A stretch of DNA of 64,000 bases from Pisolithus tinctorius (taxonomy: Eukaryota; Basidiomycota; Agaricomycetes; Boletales; Pisolithaceae). The notes under the pieces were generated by a model. The model ran no database searches, was not told where the DNA came from, and saw only the letters and a program-made list of their open reading frames with translations. The translations under genes and the position numbers were made by a program. How positions within the stretch are numbered: the first letter of the stretch is position 1; every line of letters begins with the position of its first letter. Positions 41,383-54,140 of this stretch are shown here, in pieces. The stretch lies in NCBI GenBank assembly GCA_024663395.1, contig JANFAH010000021.1, positions 868,001 to 932,000 of the forward strand, read 5' to 3'.

Positions 41383-41939
41383 AACTCATCGATGAGTTAT
41401 GCAGGGCAGGAGGTGGCACCAGCCAGCGTGACAGATTTGTTCCGGATATAAACACCCCCTAATGCCAATTTAAGGGTCCTCGCACGGACCTGTCACCCAA
41501 TTCGCAAGGGGGAAGATCATCCGCCAATACACTTTTTGAAATAACAGCTATCTACCCATGGAACACTGACCGAGCGCAATCCGATTGCGGTCTAAGGTAA
41601 AAACATGCGTAACAAACAGGGATTTTCGCGACGCCACCATTGGCTGGCAAAACCTGGGCAGTGGGCAAATCTAATTACCCGCCGCCGCGTCACCATGTTG
41701 CATGGTCAATTGTTCTACAAAGTCGATCAGGTATGCGTGAATATCGAGGTCGAAACGAGCGTCTTGAGATGCGTGGGTCGGGTGTTAACTTTACCGGGTC
41801 CGTGTTCGCTTTGACGTCGTCCATAGTAATGTATGCGTCCCTTGGAGACCCGCACGTCACGTCCGTGGACTCGCGGTGGTAGGTAAACCAGCGTCTAGCG
41901 TTGGTCAGGAGTAAGGCGCTCTGGACAGAGGGTCATTGC
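41383..41939. other. Space between RBR ligase and Kar5-like gene
   Basis: Contains the promoter of the RBR ligase gene on the right of its start and the 3' flank of the Kar5-like gene. ORFs at 41605-41882 on the plus strand are short and unsupported. Confidence 0.4.
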
Positions 41940-44115
41940 TCAGGTTGGCGCTTTCGCGGGCTTAGGGTAGGGTGTGTTTACCGTAAACATGGAAACAGAG
42001 AAGCAGAGAACTCGCCACACGCCGTCGATAACATTGAAGAGAAGATCCAGTGGCCACGTGGTTGTCGAACCAATCGGCAATACTCCTAAGAAGGCGAGCT
42101 TCTTAGAAGGGGCAGAATGGAGGGCGACAACAACGAACCAGGGAAGAAAAGCTGGACAACAGAGACAAGCACGGATCTCCACCAATACTTGTCATGTCCT
42201 CTTTGCAGATTTTGCATTAGTACCGTCGTAGTCTGGTTGATCGATTCCAGTTCATCGTGCGTCGTTTGGGTAAGTTGGTGCACAGCATCCATCAAACGGA
42301 GCGTGGACGAATGAATGTCCTCCTGGAGTACGCGAGTATCTCGGGCTTGCGAGACGAACAGCTCCATTGATCCGGAAGCGTCTGATACTAAGCCAATCAG
42401 CTCCTGGGCCGACTGCGGAGGAGCGCCGTTATGATGAAGGCAACGAGAAATCAATCGTAGTGCTCAATTTAGACGGAACGATCGTATCATACGTTCTGCA
42501 ACACACCAATGCCATCAGCGAGAATGTCTAGTTGGAAATGAACATGATCCTGGAAAGCGGGAACCATGGCAGTTGTTGAAACCGTCCATCACCGTCCATA
42601 ATTAACGCACCGCCACATCCAGGTTCCTAAGGCTCTCATGTTTGATGATACCAAGAGCTGTGTTCAGCTCCGAAATGATGGATGATCGCACAGATGGCAC
42701 GAGACCAACAAACGCTTCCGAATGCTGGTAGGATTAAAACACCACATCGCTTCACAGGAAGGGTTAGTGTGGCACCTACCTCGCGTCCGATGTCAGCCAG
42801 TATCCTACGTAACTGATGGCCATGAAAAAAAGAGTGGTGTATCGCAATCGAAGGTACCTCTGTTGTGGTTTCGGCGTGGTTTGTACGACCGAGATCCTGT
42901 ACCTCCTGAAGAAAACTGTGCATCTCTGCAAAAAACTAACCGGGGTAAGCCAGAGCGCATTTGTCTAGACTACACACGCACTGACTGCACGTTCCCATTA
43001 ATTTCTGTTGTCATCGAATCTGATCTGTCGCACAAGTCACTCGACGCCGTCTTTAGCGCCTGCAAAATATTTTCCAAGTCCTGTTCGAATAGGAGGGAGA
43101 GAATTAGCAAGAAATATTAGCGATTCTACCTGATTAGTTTGCGTCCAGAGTTGCTGTGCTGTCATGGCGTTTTTCTCCCTTTCGTTGAGAAATTTAAGTA
43201 ATGCTAGTTTTTCCGAAGTAATATTCCTGTACACGTCCTTTGCTATGTCTTTCGACAATTGTGTCAACCAGTTTACGTATAGATGCGGTTTCTGATTAAG
43301 TCCCCACTTACCAATGTCCAACCAACGTCTGAATGCAAAACAGAGCTGCGCTGATTGGCCACCATCATTGGAACACAAACGTCACCTGTCGCGCGCAACT
43401 GTCCAACTTACGAAGTTCACGGAGATATCCAGAGTAACTTGACCAAAATTGAGCACTCCTGGACAATGCTCTGTCATACGATAACGACAGTGAGTGGCGC
43501 TGTGGCAAATGATGGAATGAAAAACCGATGTATACTCTACACATGCTGATTGAGCGAAACTGTCCGGCGGCCTCTGCTGTCCCTTGGAAAATGCCGCACA
43601 TTCCAGGGGTGGCGCGTAGTGACGAGCCGTGGCCAGTTCGCACAGGGTCATGGAGATAGCGGCTTATATGCGGGGCGTTGAATATAGCATGTGCAAGAAA
43701 ATGGGCATACGGTACCTTGTATGCGCTCTTGTTCGTCCATATGGGACTCCTCGCAACGCGTTTTTACCCTTGTCATGGCATCCTGGAAGCAATCTGCTTT
43801 TCGGTGGTAAGAACCAAGAGCATCTGCGAGCGCCTCAAAGATTATGTGCGCAGCAGTTAGCAACCGATTAGCACTTTACTTTCGCCACCGAAGAGAGCAG
43901 CCAGTTCTGGATCTGACAGCTCCTTGAAGGCTGTACCTATTGGAATTTCCGCATAAGCTCTGGGAGATTGTAAACGACGTACCATCTTGCAAGTCATGTG
44001 CGGTGCTATCCGCATAGCCATCGACTGATTCAATGTCTCGTAGTGTATTTGACCACGACCATGCAAAACAGGTCGCAGCATGCAATGCAATGAGCGAGGC
44101 GACAGCAGTGAACAT
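41940..44115 (-). CDS. Kar5/Tht1-like nuclear fusion (karyogamy) protein
   Basis: Many short exons, ATG at 44115-44113. A signal peptide (MFTAVASLIALHAATCFAW) is followed by the Cys-containing luminal domain: YHRKADCFQDAMTRVKTRCEE, ISMTLCELATARHYAPPLEC, ALSRSAQFWSSYSGYLREL and PQLCFAFRRW. These blocks are diagnostic of the Kar5/Tht1 (Brambleberry/GEX1) family, which sits in the ER/nuclear envelope and is needed for nuclear membrane fusion after mating. Coiled-coil-like segments (LHSSTLRLMDAVHQLTQTTHDELE) and a hydrophobic C-terminal part follow. One junction is odd: between DLQD and AYAEIP the frames join only if a 25-nt sequence (about 44000-43975) is skipped, too short for a normal intron. 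Divergent from eL42 with 188 bp between the starts. Confidence 0.78.
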
Positions 44116-44303
44116 GACCAATATTAGCCTCCAACAAAGCGGGAAGACAGACAGGGGTAAAGTGACGCCGCAACATGCCGATGCGGAGATGAGTCTGAGT
44201 TTGAACCTTAATTGATGATCTGTACAGTATCAACGGGATTGCCGGGTTAGGTAAACACATCGACGACCCGCATATCGAGCCATCCCCCGACGACCCCAAC
44301 GCG

Positions 44304-44979
44304 ATGGTGAACATTCCCAAGTGAGTGTCGGCAGCGTTTCTATGTCAATCAAGTAGCTGACGAGCGGCTGACAATGCAGGACTCGACGGACATGTGAGTG
44401 ATGACACTTGTGTAGACGTGATCGCGAATGGTCCTCAGACTAGCCTACTCGTAGACTGCAAGGGCAAGACGTGCAAGAAGCACACGTGCGTATACATTCG
44501 TGCTTAAAGTGTTATCCTACGAGATCCTAAATCCCGTGGTCGTGGCAGCCCACACAAGGTCACCCAATACAAAAAGGGCAAAGATTCGCTCTTCGCACAG
44601 GGAAAGCGCCGTTACGACCGTAAGCAATCAGGTTATGGTGGTCAGACGAAGCCCGTGTTCCACAAAAAGGCGAGTTTCTGGGGCGATGTTGAACGTATTA
44701 TATGGAGACTCATGCATGTGTTCGACGTGTAGGCCAAGACCACCAAGAAGGTCGTCCTCAGATTAGAATGTACTGTCTGCAAGTACAAGATGCAACTAGC
44801 ATTGAAGCGTTGCAAACAGTACGTGTTGCTTGCTTTGCTAACTCGTACATTGTCTTTACACTCGTCCAGCTTCGAGCTTGGTGGTGAGAAGAAGACCAAG
44901 GGTGCTGCCCTCACTTTCGTGCGTTCTGTTTTTACCTTTTGTATCGTTCTTTCGACTCACCGATGTATATCTCTTAGTG
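44304..44979 (+). CDS. RPL42: 60S ribosomal protein eL42 (L44)
   Basis: Seven exons: 44304-44320, 44380-44393, 44455-44485, 44549-44669, 44733-44818, 44870-44918, and the stop codon alone at 44977-44979. Together they give 106 aa, the family length. The product begins [20 protein letters not shown] and has the CTVCKYK zinc pair and the C-terminal [13 protein letters not shown]. The fourth intron has a GC donor (AAAAAG|GCGAGT). In the TKPVF motif the Pro associated in yeasts with cycloheximide sensitivity is present. Exons 1 and 2 are only 17 and 14 nt long, which automatic annotation may miss. Confidence 0.95.
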
Positions 44980-45256
44980 AGCGTTTGGAGTCTCGCCTTT
45001 CATATGCCTTTGCTATGTATCCTAGTGCCATCATGATCATCAATGCAAATGTTATGCAGGATTCCACACTTGTTCAGTTGACATCGTGTAATGTGAGGCA
45101 ATGTTTCAGAGATGAGTGTGAAAGTGGAACAGAAGTATCCACAGTGGTTATTTTTGGTTGCTAAGATTATATTGGCTCCGTGCCTTTCACTTTTCGCTTG
45201 CTGTCTTCCAACTCTCGTTTTACTCTCTTGCCTGGCTCTTTAGCACATACATAATC

Positions 45257-46753
45257 ATGTTTTTACCAACCCTCGTCTCTCTTTTATTACTTTCTGCGTC
45301 GACCGCCGTCAGTGCGAGGTCGTGTGTCGCCTTTGATGTCAACTGGAACTTGCTTGCGTTCAACCTTGATGGCAAGGACTGGAATGCTGGTACTCAGGAC
45401 TCGTGGACCGGCAGTAAGTTCTTCTCTTTCCCCTACACTGGCGCTTTTCGAGCGCTGAACGACATGCAATGCAGGTGGTCAAGCCACTGACATCACTACC
45501 ACCGGCCGACCGTACGCATTCGGCGTGTTCTCCGCTTGGTCGTACCTGACAGCTTTTGCAGGCCATTCAATGACGCTAACACGACTTGCTATCTCTCCCA
45601 GGTGTGTAGTCTGCTCTGGGATGGCTTGAAAGACGTTAAAAGTTCCCCCAGTATACCAATGCTATCTACGTGTTGAACGGAGACACTTCTAGCCCCTCAT
45701 CTGTATACATCTACGATGCTACTGCAAAATCTTGGACAACACAGGCCGTTACTGCTGGATCCTTCGACCCCTCCTCGTTTGACGCTATCCTGGACCACGA
45801 TACTAACGTCTTCTGTATGTCGTTTCCCCGCACGTGTACATGGCTTCGTTTCACCGTTCCACCCAGATGCGCTCTCGCACGACAGCCTATTCTCCTTGGA
45901 TATGGGTCTCCTCAAGGCTGCTAACAGTACTCCACTAAGCTGGACCAACACTGAAACTGCTCCATACCCGTCCAACTACCAGCCCGTGATGGCCCTTGCT
46001 CAAAACCACATTCACTTCCTGGACGTTCCCGGGGTTCCTGCTGGTTCGGCGGATATTTTCGTGATTCACTGTATGAAGTCCCTCCCCGATTTAATTACCG
46101 GGCTGTTCTGAAGGTGACGTCCCTCGACAGACTCGTACTTCCAACCCGAATCCCAGGCGTACCCTCTTCCGAACGGCAGCGCTTTCCCTGCTACCTACGG
46201 TCAGGCCACATCGTTCTTCCAGCCCAGTGACGTACGTGTGCGGTCCTCTTTCTCTTCACATATTTCTTGACTGGTCTTGTGTAGGTCCAGCAGGAGTTTG
46301 CCTTCATTCCCCAGGATTCGTCGGCTGTCTACGTCATCAATGTGGAGGTGAGGTCGTGTTACACGGCGTTAATCAAACATCTGACGTGCTGGCACCCAGA
46401 CCAACACTACACAAGCTCTGGCTGGCCCCACCTACCAGGACCCTGATGCCACTTACTTTGCCAGTGTGACTGCCTTGGTGCAGTTGACCAGCAATGGCAC
46501 TGTCTCTTTCCTTCCTTACCAAGAAGGTAACACCAGCGTCAACGCTGCGGCCACCTGGTCTCAGGTTAGCGTCCTTTCGTCTGTTGCTCCTCCCTCGACC
46601 ACTACTGCCTCGTCTACCGCTACCGGAACAAAGGGCGGAGCGAGTGCCACTGGCTCTTCATCCTCTGGCTCCAACGGTGCTCTGTCAATTGCTAACATCC
46701 ACTCGGGCTTGATGCTCGGTGCTGCCCTTAGTGCAGTGGCTTTCCTCTTCTGA
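45257..46753 (+). CDS. Secreted, probably GPI-anchored protein of unknown function
   Basis: Multi-exon gene, ATG at 45257. Signal peptide MFLPTLVSLLLLSASTAVSA. Exon pieces read YVLNGDTSSPSSVYIYDATAKSWTTQ, LSWTNTETAPYPSNYQPVMALAQNHIHFLDV and VQQEFAFIPQDSSAVYVINVE. The repeated YxYD...W.. and HIHFLDV blocks recall beta-propeller proteins, but I cannot assign a family. The C-terminus has a Ser/Thr/Gly-rich stalk followed by a hydrophobic tail (LMLGAALSAVAFLF) as in GPI-anchored cell-surface proteins. Splice sites checked in the middle part are consistent; the total length is about 340-380 aa. Confidence 0.72.
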
Positions 46754-47021
46754 TCGACAGTGACGATTTGAGATTCTATTTCAGTTGCGTACGGACTGCT
46801 TGGTTATCCATTCTTACGTCCAGGGACTATACTAGCTTCGCTGATACCATAGTCGTTCGGTCTGTGGTAGCCCACTTGCTAACTATAACTAACCCGCATA
46901 CCTTTATACTTTCTCTTACCTGGATTTCGTGCGTGTAACCGCCTTATCTGTTGTGACCGCATAAAGTCTGAGTGAGTCTATCATGCAAATATTAGATTAG
47001 GCAAGTATAATCCACCCAAGG

Positions 47022-47948
47022 TCACTGCTTTAGTTCCTTGGCCTCCAATCTCCCGCCCATTCGTTCGCTGATGCTCAGGGCTTTTGCATGGAACTCCATC
47101 GGAACACCGCCGTGTTGGTTGGGTAAAAGTATATGGGGTAAAATCCGAGTGTGAAATAGCCGGTGAGCAACGGAACCACCCTAGGTAAATCTTGAGTGTT
47201 ACGTTCGCTGATACGGGGGAAAGGAACATACAAATTGATGGTATACACCTCCAACCACAGCTTGAACAGCCTCACCCATGACTTTATAAAGCCCCACGCT
47301 CCTGACGATCCCAGGATTCGCAGACAAAGCACGTGTCAACTCAGCATCGGGTAGATGTTCTTGTGCAGCCTCGATTGCGTTGCGAGGGATAGTAGGGACC
47401 CAGCGGAGGACTTTTCCCAACGACCATTGGGGTGCGACGTGCTCTCCGAGCACGTATGAGTTTAGTGCACGTTCTGCCAATGCGTCATAGTTGTAGTCGG
47501 CACTTGCTTTTGCGGAGTCGTGGACGAAGAGGAGGTAGTAGGATTCTAGTACCCGACGACCTAATGCACGACGAGTTAGAGACGAGAGTATCGAATAAAA
47601 TAAAATAAAATGCGCGTACCAATAAATGCGAGACGGCCGTTGTGGCCGTGAACAGCTTCTGGATGACTCCCATGAGTGAGAATACGTCTTGCGAGTTCAG
47701 GGGGGAACTGGAGCGGTGAAAAGATAGCGTTTAAGTGGGCTGCGAGTGGCGAGTCGGCTGTAGTTGTCGCGCTGCTGGCCGCCGTACTCGATCTCGCTGC
47801 ATGGATATATATTGTCATCAAAAGCTAGTTCAATGCCGTGATTGTTTCACTGACCTATCCGTGTCCGTGGTGGTGCTAGCACCGAACCCTTCAGCGTACA
47901 CGACGTGTTCCGCAGCGACGTCTGCAGAGTTCGAGACAGCCGCGACAT
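47022..47948 (-). CDS. MRPL3: Mitochondrial large-subunit ribosomal protein mL44 (RNase III fold)
   Basis: The ATG at 47948-47946 opens a basic presequence (MSRLSRTLQTSLRNTSCTLKG). The following exons read FPPELARRILTHGSHPEAVHGHNGRLAFIG, RRVLESYYLLFVH, VLRWVPTIPRNAIEAAQ, GLYKVMGEAVQAVVGGVYHQFGGSVAHRLFHTRILPHIL, ending at 47024-47022. The GHN..LAF.G...L...L signature and VVGGVYHQ.G...A are those of the RNase III-like domain in mL44/MRPL3, which is structural rather than catalytic in the mitoribosome. Introns are short and clean. Confidence 0.85.
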
Positions 47949-48101
47949 CTCTCAACTGCCAGGCCAGAAAGAGCACCTGCAGCAAAAACATACCAAGTCG
48001 CGTCACGTGATGCGACGTCCGTGCAAGTGACCTCCTCTCAGAACACCTGCAAATTCTATTGACTTAACACAACAATATTGACACCAACCAGCCGTCATGT
48101 C

Positions 48102-50553
48102 ATGGACTCAAGTGATTTCCTCCGCGAACAGGCCTCGAAGGCCAGCAGCTATGCCATTGATCTTGACGGAAAGATAGGACGAGACCCCGCACCATCCGCC
48201 CGTGGGGCTCATGCTGCGGTATACCGAGGAACGTTGCATCCAGACGGAAGAATCGTGGCGGTAAAAACTGCTTTCTTTCCTGATGAGAAAGTTATTAAAG
48301 TGCATAATGACTTTAGATGACTATTATTTCATTTGTATTGATTATAATTCAGGATATACTTCGGGAGGCGCATATCGCGTCGCAGATGCAGCATCCAAAT
48401 GTCCTTCCACTGCTTGGTATAACAACTGACTTCGGTGGTACGGTATCCCTGGTAACTGATTGGATGAAAGGAGGCGACGCTCATCACTACGTACCACAAC
48501 GAGACAGGGATCCTCGTCCTCTTGTACGTCGACAGGGGCCTTTTTCCGTATATGCATTCGATGACGTGTGACTCAGCTCAGGGACATTGCTCAAGGACTT
48601 CATTACCTGCATACTCATCCAACAGGCCCGATAATTCACAGTGACTTGAAAGGGGTAGGTACCATTGTCGAGGACCGGCAAGTCCGACTGATTACCTGTG
48701 CGATAGTACAATGTACTGGTTTCTGCCGACGGTCAGGCTATTCTCGCCGACTTTGGATACTCTGTACTTTCCAATCCGCCATTCACCACGACCACAAAGC
48801 CTCCAGGTAGGGGTACGTTGAAGTGGAAGGCTCCGGAGTTGGTGCGCATGGAGTCTGCGCAAACTACGGTGGAAAGTGACATCTGGGCTTTTGGGATGAC
48901 AATGTTGGTATGTCAAGCAGCCTTTTCACTGTGGCCAAGCTTGCCGAGTTTTTTGCAGGAGCTCTTCACAGAAAACATGCCGTACCCTAATTTAACTAGA
49001 CCAGTGACCGTTGCGAATCGGATACTAAAGGGGCCACCGGAACGACCATCTAATGAGGATACCTGTGCTCGTATGACAGGCGAATGGTGGCAAATCATTT
49101 CGCGGTGCTTGATGATGGAACCGTCTTTGCGTGCCAAGATGCTGGTTGTCGTTGAACAGATCGAGCAGGTATGCATACGTGCTTTCAACTACAAATTTAA
49201 TAATGATCGACTTCTCTAGCTCAAGTTTCCACTGAGCCCATGTGATGTTTCTATGGAAGCTGAGACCTACGTGAGTGAGCCAACCCAATGTGATGTCACC
49301 CAGTTCATCCAATTAGGCTACGATACACTGCCTCGCCAGCTCGTTGAACTAGCCATGAGACATGCTCTCAATCTTAACGACCAGATAGAACGAGACTGTA
49401 GTGGAAGACGTAGTAGAGTATGCCGTGGAACATTACTTCCAGTTAGATTGGCTGTGGCAATAAAAGCCCTCAACTTCGGGATCCCTGACGAACATACTGT
49501 TAAGGTAATGGTTCTAGATATTATGTTCCTTTCCTACAGTGACTGTTATCCAGGAATTTTTTCGGGAAGCACGCAACTGGTCGACACTATGCCACCCGAA
49601 TGTCCTCAGCATCCTTGGATTAACCACCAGCTTCAACTTCACAATATCAATAGTGACTCCGTGGATAGACAGAGGCAACGCCTGCACTTATGTGCAGGAA
49701 CGAGACAACGATCCTCGTCCTCTTGTAAGTTGAAATGTACGACATTTTCCACATATCTGATTGGGTGCAATTCAGATTAAAGACATTGCCCTCGGACTTC
49801 GTTACCTACATAGCCATCCGAGAACCCCAATAATTCACGGTGACAACTGGAGAGACAGGAGCACGTATTGATCGCCTCTAATGGTCGAGCTGTTCTTACA
49901 GACTTCGGACTTTCTATCCTACCAAATTCCTCATTCAGCACGACCGTGGACCTACTAGGGGGCTCACTACGTTGGATGGCTCCAGAGTTGATAGACACCT
50001 TGGGTACCCAAGACCCCAGCTTCACCGTGGAAACTGACGTCTGGGCTTTTGGGATCACGACGTTGGTGCGCCAAGTCCTTTCTCTGTTTGATCAAATTCG
50101 CCAAGCCAATTTTTGCAGGAACTCTTCACCCGGAAACTTCCCTTTTGTAATCTGACCAATTACTCTTCTATTCGATGCGGGATACTCATGGGGGCACCAG
50201 AACGACCATCCAGCGAGGATACTTGTTATCGTATGACAGATGCATGGTGGGACTTATGTTCGCGTTGCTTGAGGATGGACCCGTCTTCGCGCATCAGAGC
50301 AGAGGATGTTGTGAAAGCAACTGGGGGGGTCAGTACATGTATTTTAAATCGTCCAAAATGGAAGTCGATGATGTCACCCCTCCAGCTTCTACCAAGTGCG
50401 GTACTTTTTGATGAGGTCGAAACTACAACAGTAGCTGTGGTCACTGAAGAAAAACCTTCGGAGGCTCAGAGGCAGTTGCGTGGGATTAATACAGCAAGGC
50501 CACCCTACTTTCGATTCTTTCAGCAGATGAAGGAAATCTTTAGGATCCCCTAG
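48102..50553 (+). CDS. Tandem two-kinase-domain protein (TKL-like), second domain degenerate
   Basis: Domain 1: RIVAVKTAF (Lys), LREAHIASQMQHPNVLPLLGI, then IIHSDLKGYNVLV after an intron, ILADFGYSV, LKWKAPELV and SDIWAFGMTML. All catalytic residues are present. The frame continues through an intron (VEQIEQ to LKFPLSP) into domain 2: LAVAIKALNF, FFREARNWSTLCHPNVLSILGL, IIHGD, then a disrupted loop (NWRDRSTY and stop), VLIASNGRAVLTDFGLSI, LRWMAPELI and TDVWAFGITTL. At the catalytic loop of domain 2 (about 49840-49865) the DLK-x-x-N segment is lost and the frame breaks. Tyrosine-kinase-like families of this type are expanded in mushrooms. The gene may make only the first domain, or the second may be a dying duplicate. 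Confidence 0.7.
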
Positions 50554-51225
50554 GTCTTAAGGCGGTTCTGGCACTAGCAAGAAAGAGGCGTAGAACACGT
50601 GAAGTCGTTCATCGCCCATTATGTGTATAGGGAGCCATACTCTTCTCAACTACGTCAGCCTGTTTCCTACTTACTTGCTTCTGTAACTTGCTATCTAATG
50701 TTCCCATTGCTACTAATATGCATATGCTCTAACGCCTTCAGCCCATCATCAGAGCACAATGCGACCCTTCGTTTCGATAATACACAGCCAGCACAACCAA
50801 ACTTTTGCAACCAAAGATGAATGTGATAGACGAATTGAAATACATACATGGGTCTTATGCTGTGTAAAAAAAGGCGGTAGGGGGTCTTAATTAAGCCGTT
50901 TGCTGCGGCGGAACTTACTGACGGTATTAAACCACTCCGTATTGGACTTCAATAAGCGATCGTACTGCATTTACGATTTCACCTAAACCAAGGAAGTGCT
51001 AACCTTCACGTCAGCGCCTTGTCCAGCGTGCGGGCCGGGTCCCGATACCAAACTTCGAAAATACAACTTGCGAGTTCAGGAGGGAGCTAGAGTGGAGAAA
51101 AGATAGTGTTCGTGAAGCTGTGTGTTGCGAGTGACGAGTTGCTGCAGTTGTCGTCACACGTGGTACGAGGCCAGAGTCCAAAGGATGCGACCCAACTGGG
51201 AGGGGGGGGGGGTGACAAGCGCAGT
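50554..51225. other. Stretch without a recognised gene
   Basis: 3' flank of the kinase gene and unassigned sequence up to the segmental duplication. Only short ORFs. A G-run of about 12 lies at about 51200-51213 beside the duplication border. Confidence 0.4.
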
Positions 51226-52934
51226 ATTCGTAGGATGCACGCGACTCGTAAAAGATTCCAATTCATGATGTGCAGAATGATGGTTGCGCGTCGATGCGCT
51301 TCCATTACCTGCGAACCAGCGGTCAATTCATGGATTGCCTACATACTGTTACAGGCCCGCGTTGAATGATTGGCATGAGAACGATCGGATCCAGGAACCA
51401 AGAATGCTTCCCTCACCGAGTCATCGCTTTGACCCATAAGGCTGCGTAGACTTGTCTTTTTAAGGTTAAAATAGCCGGTCACTCTCATGAAACGTCAAAA
51501 CACGCAACGGTGGCTATGCATACTTACAGCTTGGCACATGTTCGCATTGCAAATCTCGTTCCTGCTCGGAGGGCATATGAGTGCTAGTCAAAATAGGCAA
51601 GTTTCCAGTTGTCGTTCACCTGGCCCAACGTTGAGTCCGTGAGTGGGTATCGCATTATTGATGGCGTGTGCTGTTACCAGCTGCTGCCGGACAGACACGC
51701 ACGCCTCGGCCATCAGTTTGACCCTCAATCCGTGGGACATGAATAGCGACACCTGCGACGCATCGAATAATATTTGTGCCATACAATCATTCCGTAGCGC
51801 GTCTGCTGAATACCCCAGTGATTATGATAGTTATGAGACGTAGGTAGGTACATAGTATAACACCAAACACGCTGCCCTGCGGTTGTAGACCAAAGACATC
51901 AACAAAATACTAGGACAAAAAAAATCGATTATTCATTTGTTCCCTGGCAATGAATTAAGTTGGCCCAGCCCCTCGAAACATTTAATAAGATCTTTCACAA
52001 CACCTCCGCTACTACTCCGCGGTTGAATCGCAGATCTCACTTGTTCACGCGCGTGCTTGCTTGGTGACCAGTGTCTCAAGTCGACGAGGCGCCGTGGCCG
52101 TACGGGAACAGGTATCGTCGACTCCTTGCGAAGACTAGTGTGTCTCAGATGAACTTGCTCTTTGGGGGGCGAAAGTTTTGGTCCAGCGGGACGGGACGGT
52201 GTGGTAATTGGCGCTCTCGGGTCCGCCCTGAGTTTCGGGCACGTAGGCAGTGGCCCAGGTCCCCGTTCACTCGACTTTGCGGGTCCACGCATCGCGGAGA
52301 GTCGTGCTACTTCCGGCATCCGCATAGGTTTATGATGTGACGGCAAGGGCTTGTTGGAAAAGGCTTCCATAACGTAGTACACGGTCAAAATTGCTAAATT
52401 CTGCTTTGTCATGCCGCGAGGGCATGGGAGCCGCAGCAGACAACTGTTGTTGTCGTCTGATGAGAATCTCCAACATCAGTATCAAGTTTGGTCTGTGATG
52501 TGATGTTACCAATTGTAAGAACAAAAAATATCATGGACATTTACCTAGACCGCTGTGGTCCAAAGCTGTGTAACGCCTCGGTCCCTCCGACCTCCGCGGC
52601 AAACCTATTCAAGACTCGATCCTTGGAAATCTTATCGGATGGCTCCAGAAGTTCCGTCGGGTGATGGAGTGATGCGCCAGCCGTTAGTCGTTCAGCGACG
52701 AGACGCTTTTTCAAATGTTTCCAGTGTTTCCGGCTCTACTATCCGCTTCTTTCGCGATCAGATTGTTCTACGAGGACGCTATCTTGGGTGCTACGCCAGA
52801 TGTCAAGTAGTGTTGTGTCCGCAGAAGGTGTGGAAAGGCTATATCCGTCCATGTGCACCGCCTTTCCTTCAAAACCGTGTAAGGTTTAATGATGCCTGCA
52901 TTCCCAAAAGTTTTGCGCCGCTTGCGCTAGGAAG
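51226..52934. repeat. Segmental duplication, copy 1 (truncating)
   Basis: From GGATGCACGCGACTCGTAAAAGATT at about 51232 to GCTAGGAAGGT at 52934 this matches 55225 to about 56925 in the same orientation, with roughly 5-10 percent differences judged by eye. It holds the last codons of the 54327-55262 gene and the 3' half of the 55920-58479 gene. Copy 2 is continuous with both genes, so copy 2 is the source and copy 1 the derivative. Confidence 0.8.
51936..52934 (-). pseudogene. Truncated copy of the 55920-58479 gene
   Basis: Contains the last exon and part of the preceding one, ending LIKCFEGLGQLNSLPGNK at 51936. It lacks all upstream exons and the exon 3 start, and carries frame changes (around 52330-52420 and in the exon 3 part). 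It has no own start or promoter and now abuts a coiled-coil gene. Confidence 0.78.
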
Positions 52935-52939
52935 GTGAC

Positions 52940-54140
52940 TGTAGATCAGATTTATCATGCTGCAGACCTGCAGCATTGCGAGCCTGAGCGAATTCGGTCT
53001 CGTGTTTGGCTTTGAATTCGTCGAAGACAGCCTTATTAAAATGCGCTCATCTTCGTTTTTGTATTGGTCCACAGATTCCCGAGTGGCATTAAGTAATTTG
53101 GCAGGCCGTTTATGGTCAGATTCAAAACGTCGAGCCGTGCTCTGGGTGTCGGAGAGCTGTGAACGAAGTTCCTGCAGAGTGACCTCGAGGTTCCAATTTT
53201 CCTCTTTGAACTTGTCTGACATGAGGGCAAGCAATTAGAATACAAATTTACGAAAAACACACCCAATGAGCTCTGTTCCTGTGCACGCAGTGCCGTACGT
53301 AGAGACTCAACAGTCTTCTCGAGGTCATCCTTTTCCTCCTTCATATGCTGAATGACCTTGCCCCTCTCGCCAAGGAGGCTGTGCAGTCTGCGGACTTCGA
53401 TAGGCAGGCCGCTACCAACTTCGAAAGCGAATTTTGTAAAGACCACCTCAGTCACAGGTGGCATGAGGTGTGAAAGGCAGTCAGACTCACCGACATCGTC
53501 TGCTCGATGCGCAGCATTCTCGACATGTCGAGAGTGGGTTGCTGATGAGGCCGAAGTTTTAGAGCGTTCTGATTCGTCCCGTTGTAAACCTTTGGTAGGG
53601 AGCGAATACAGAGGTCAGTGCAACTGGGCATGTGTAAGGGGGTACTGGCTGCCATCCTGAATCGGGGCAACAACCCGCTTTCCCGACCTCAGCAACCTCA
53701 TGGGCGGCTACCCGGAAAGGTGAATGACCTGCACATCAGCATACCCTCCGTCGAGGCAACGTCAGTGTCGTCATCGAAGATGCATTTTCCGGTGGCTCAT
53801 TCTCGTCCGTGCACATAATCGGGTGAAGCCTCAAGTTTGCGCCTACAATCCATACGCATTTTCTTCTCACGGTGGAGGGAACCTGTGAGGTTGCTGAGCA
53901 TGTTGCATGTCTTCGATATCCTTGATGGAACTCTTCGTAAGGCTGATAAAGTGGTAGTCGACCACCTCTCAGATGAAATTGAATCTTGAATTCAGGAACT
54001 TCTGTTACATTAGAGCATGTGGGGCTTGGCATCGACACGTCTGAGGGAATTATGAGCACTGCAGGAACGCGCCGAGGTGAATACGTACCTGAGGCTTGGA
54101 GCATGTCACTCATCTCATTATAACCTTGTACCAGAGTCAT
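52940..54140 (-). CDS. Coiled-coil protein, 3' end probably lost to the duplication
   Basis: The gene starts MTLVQGYNEMSDMLQAS at 54140. Later exon pieces include SSIKDIEDMQHAQQPHR, FDDDTDVASTEGM, ERSKTSASSATHSRHVENAAHR, LPIEVRRLHSLLGERGKVIQHMKEEKDDLEKTVESL and NLEVTLQELRSQLSDTQSTARR. Heptad patterns indicate a long coiled coil. I recognise no family; spindle or cytoskeletal proteins look like this. The readable part ends at about 52940, where the duplicated segment begins, so the gene probably lost its end when copy 1 was inserted. It is divergent to the gene at 54327. Confidence 0.55.
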
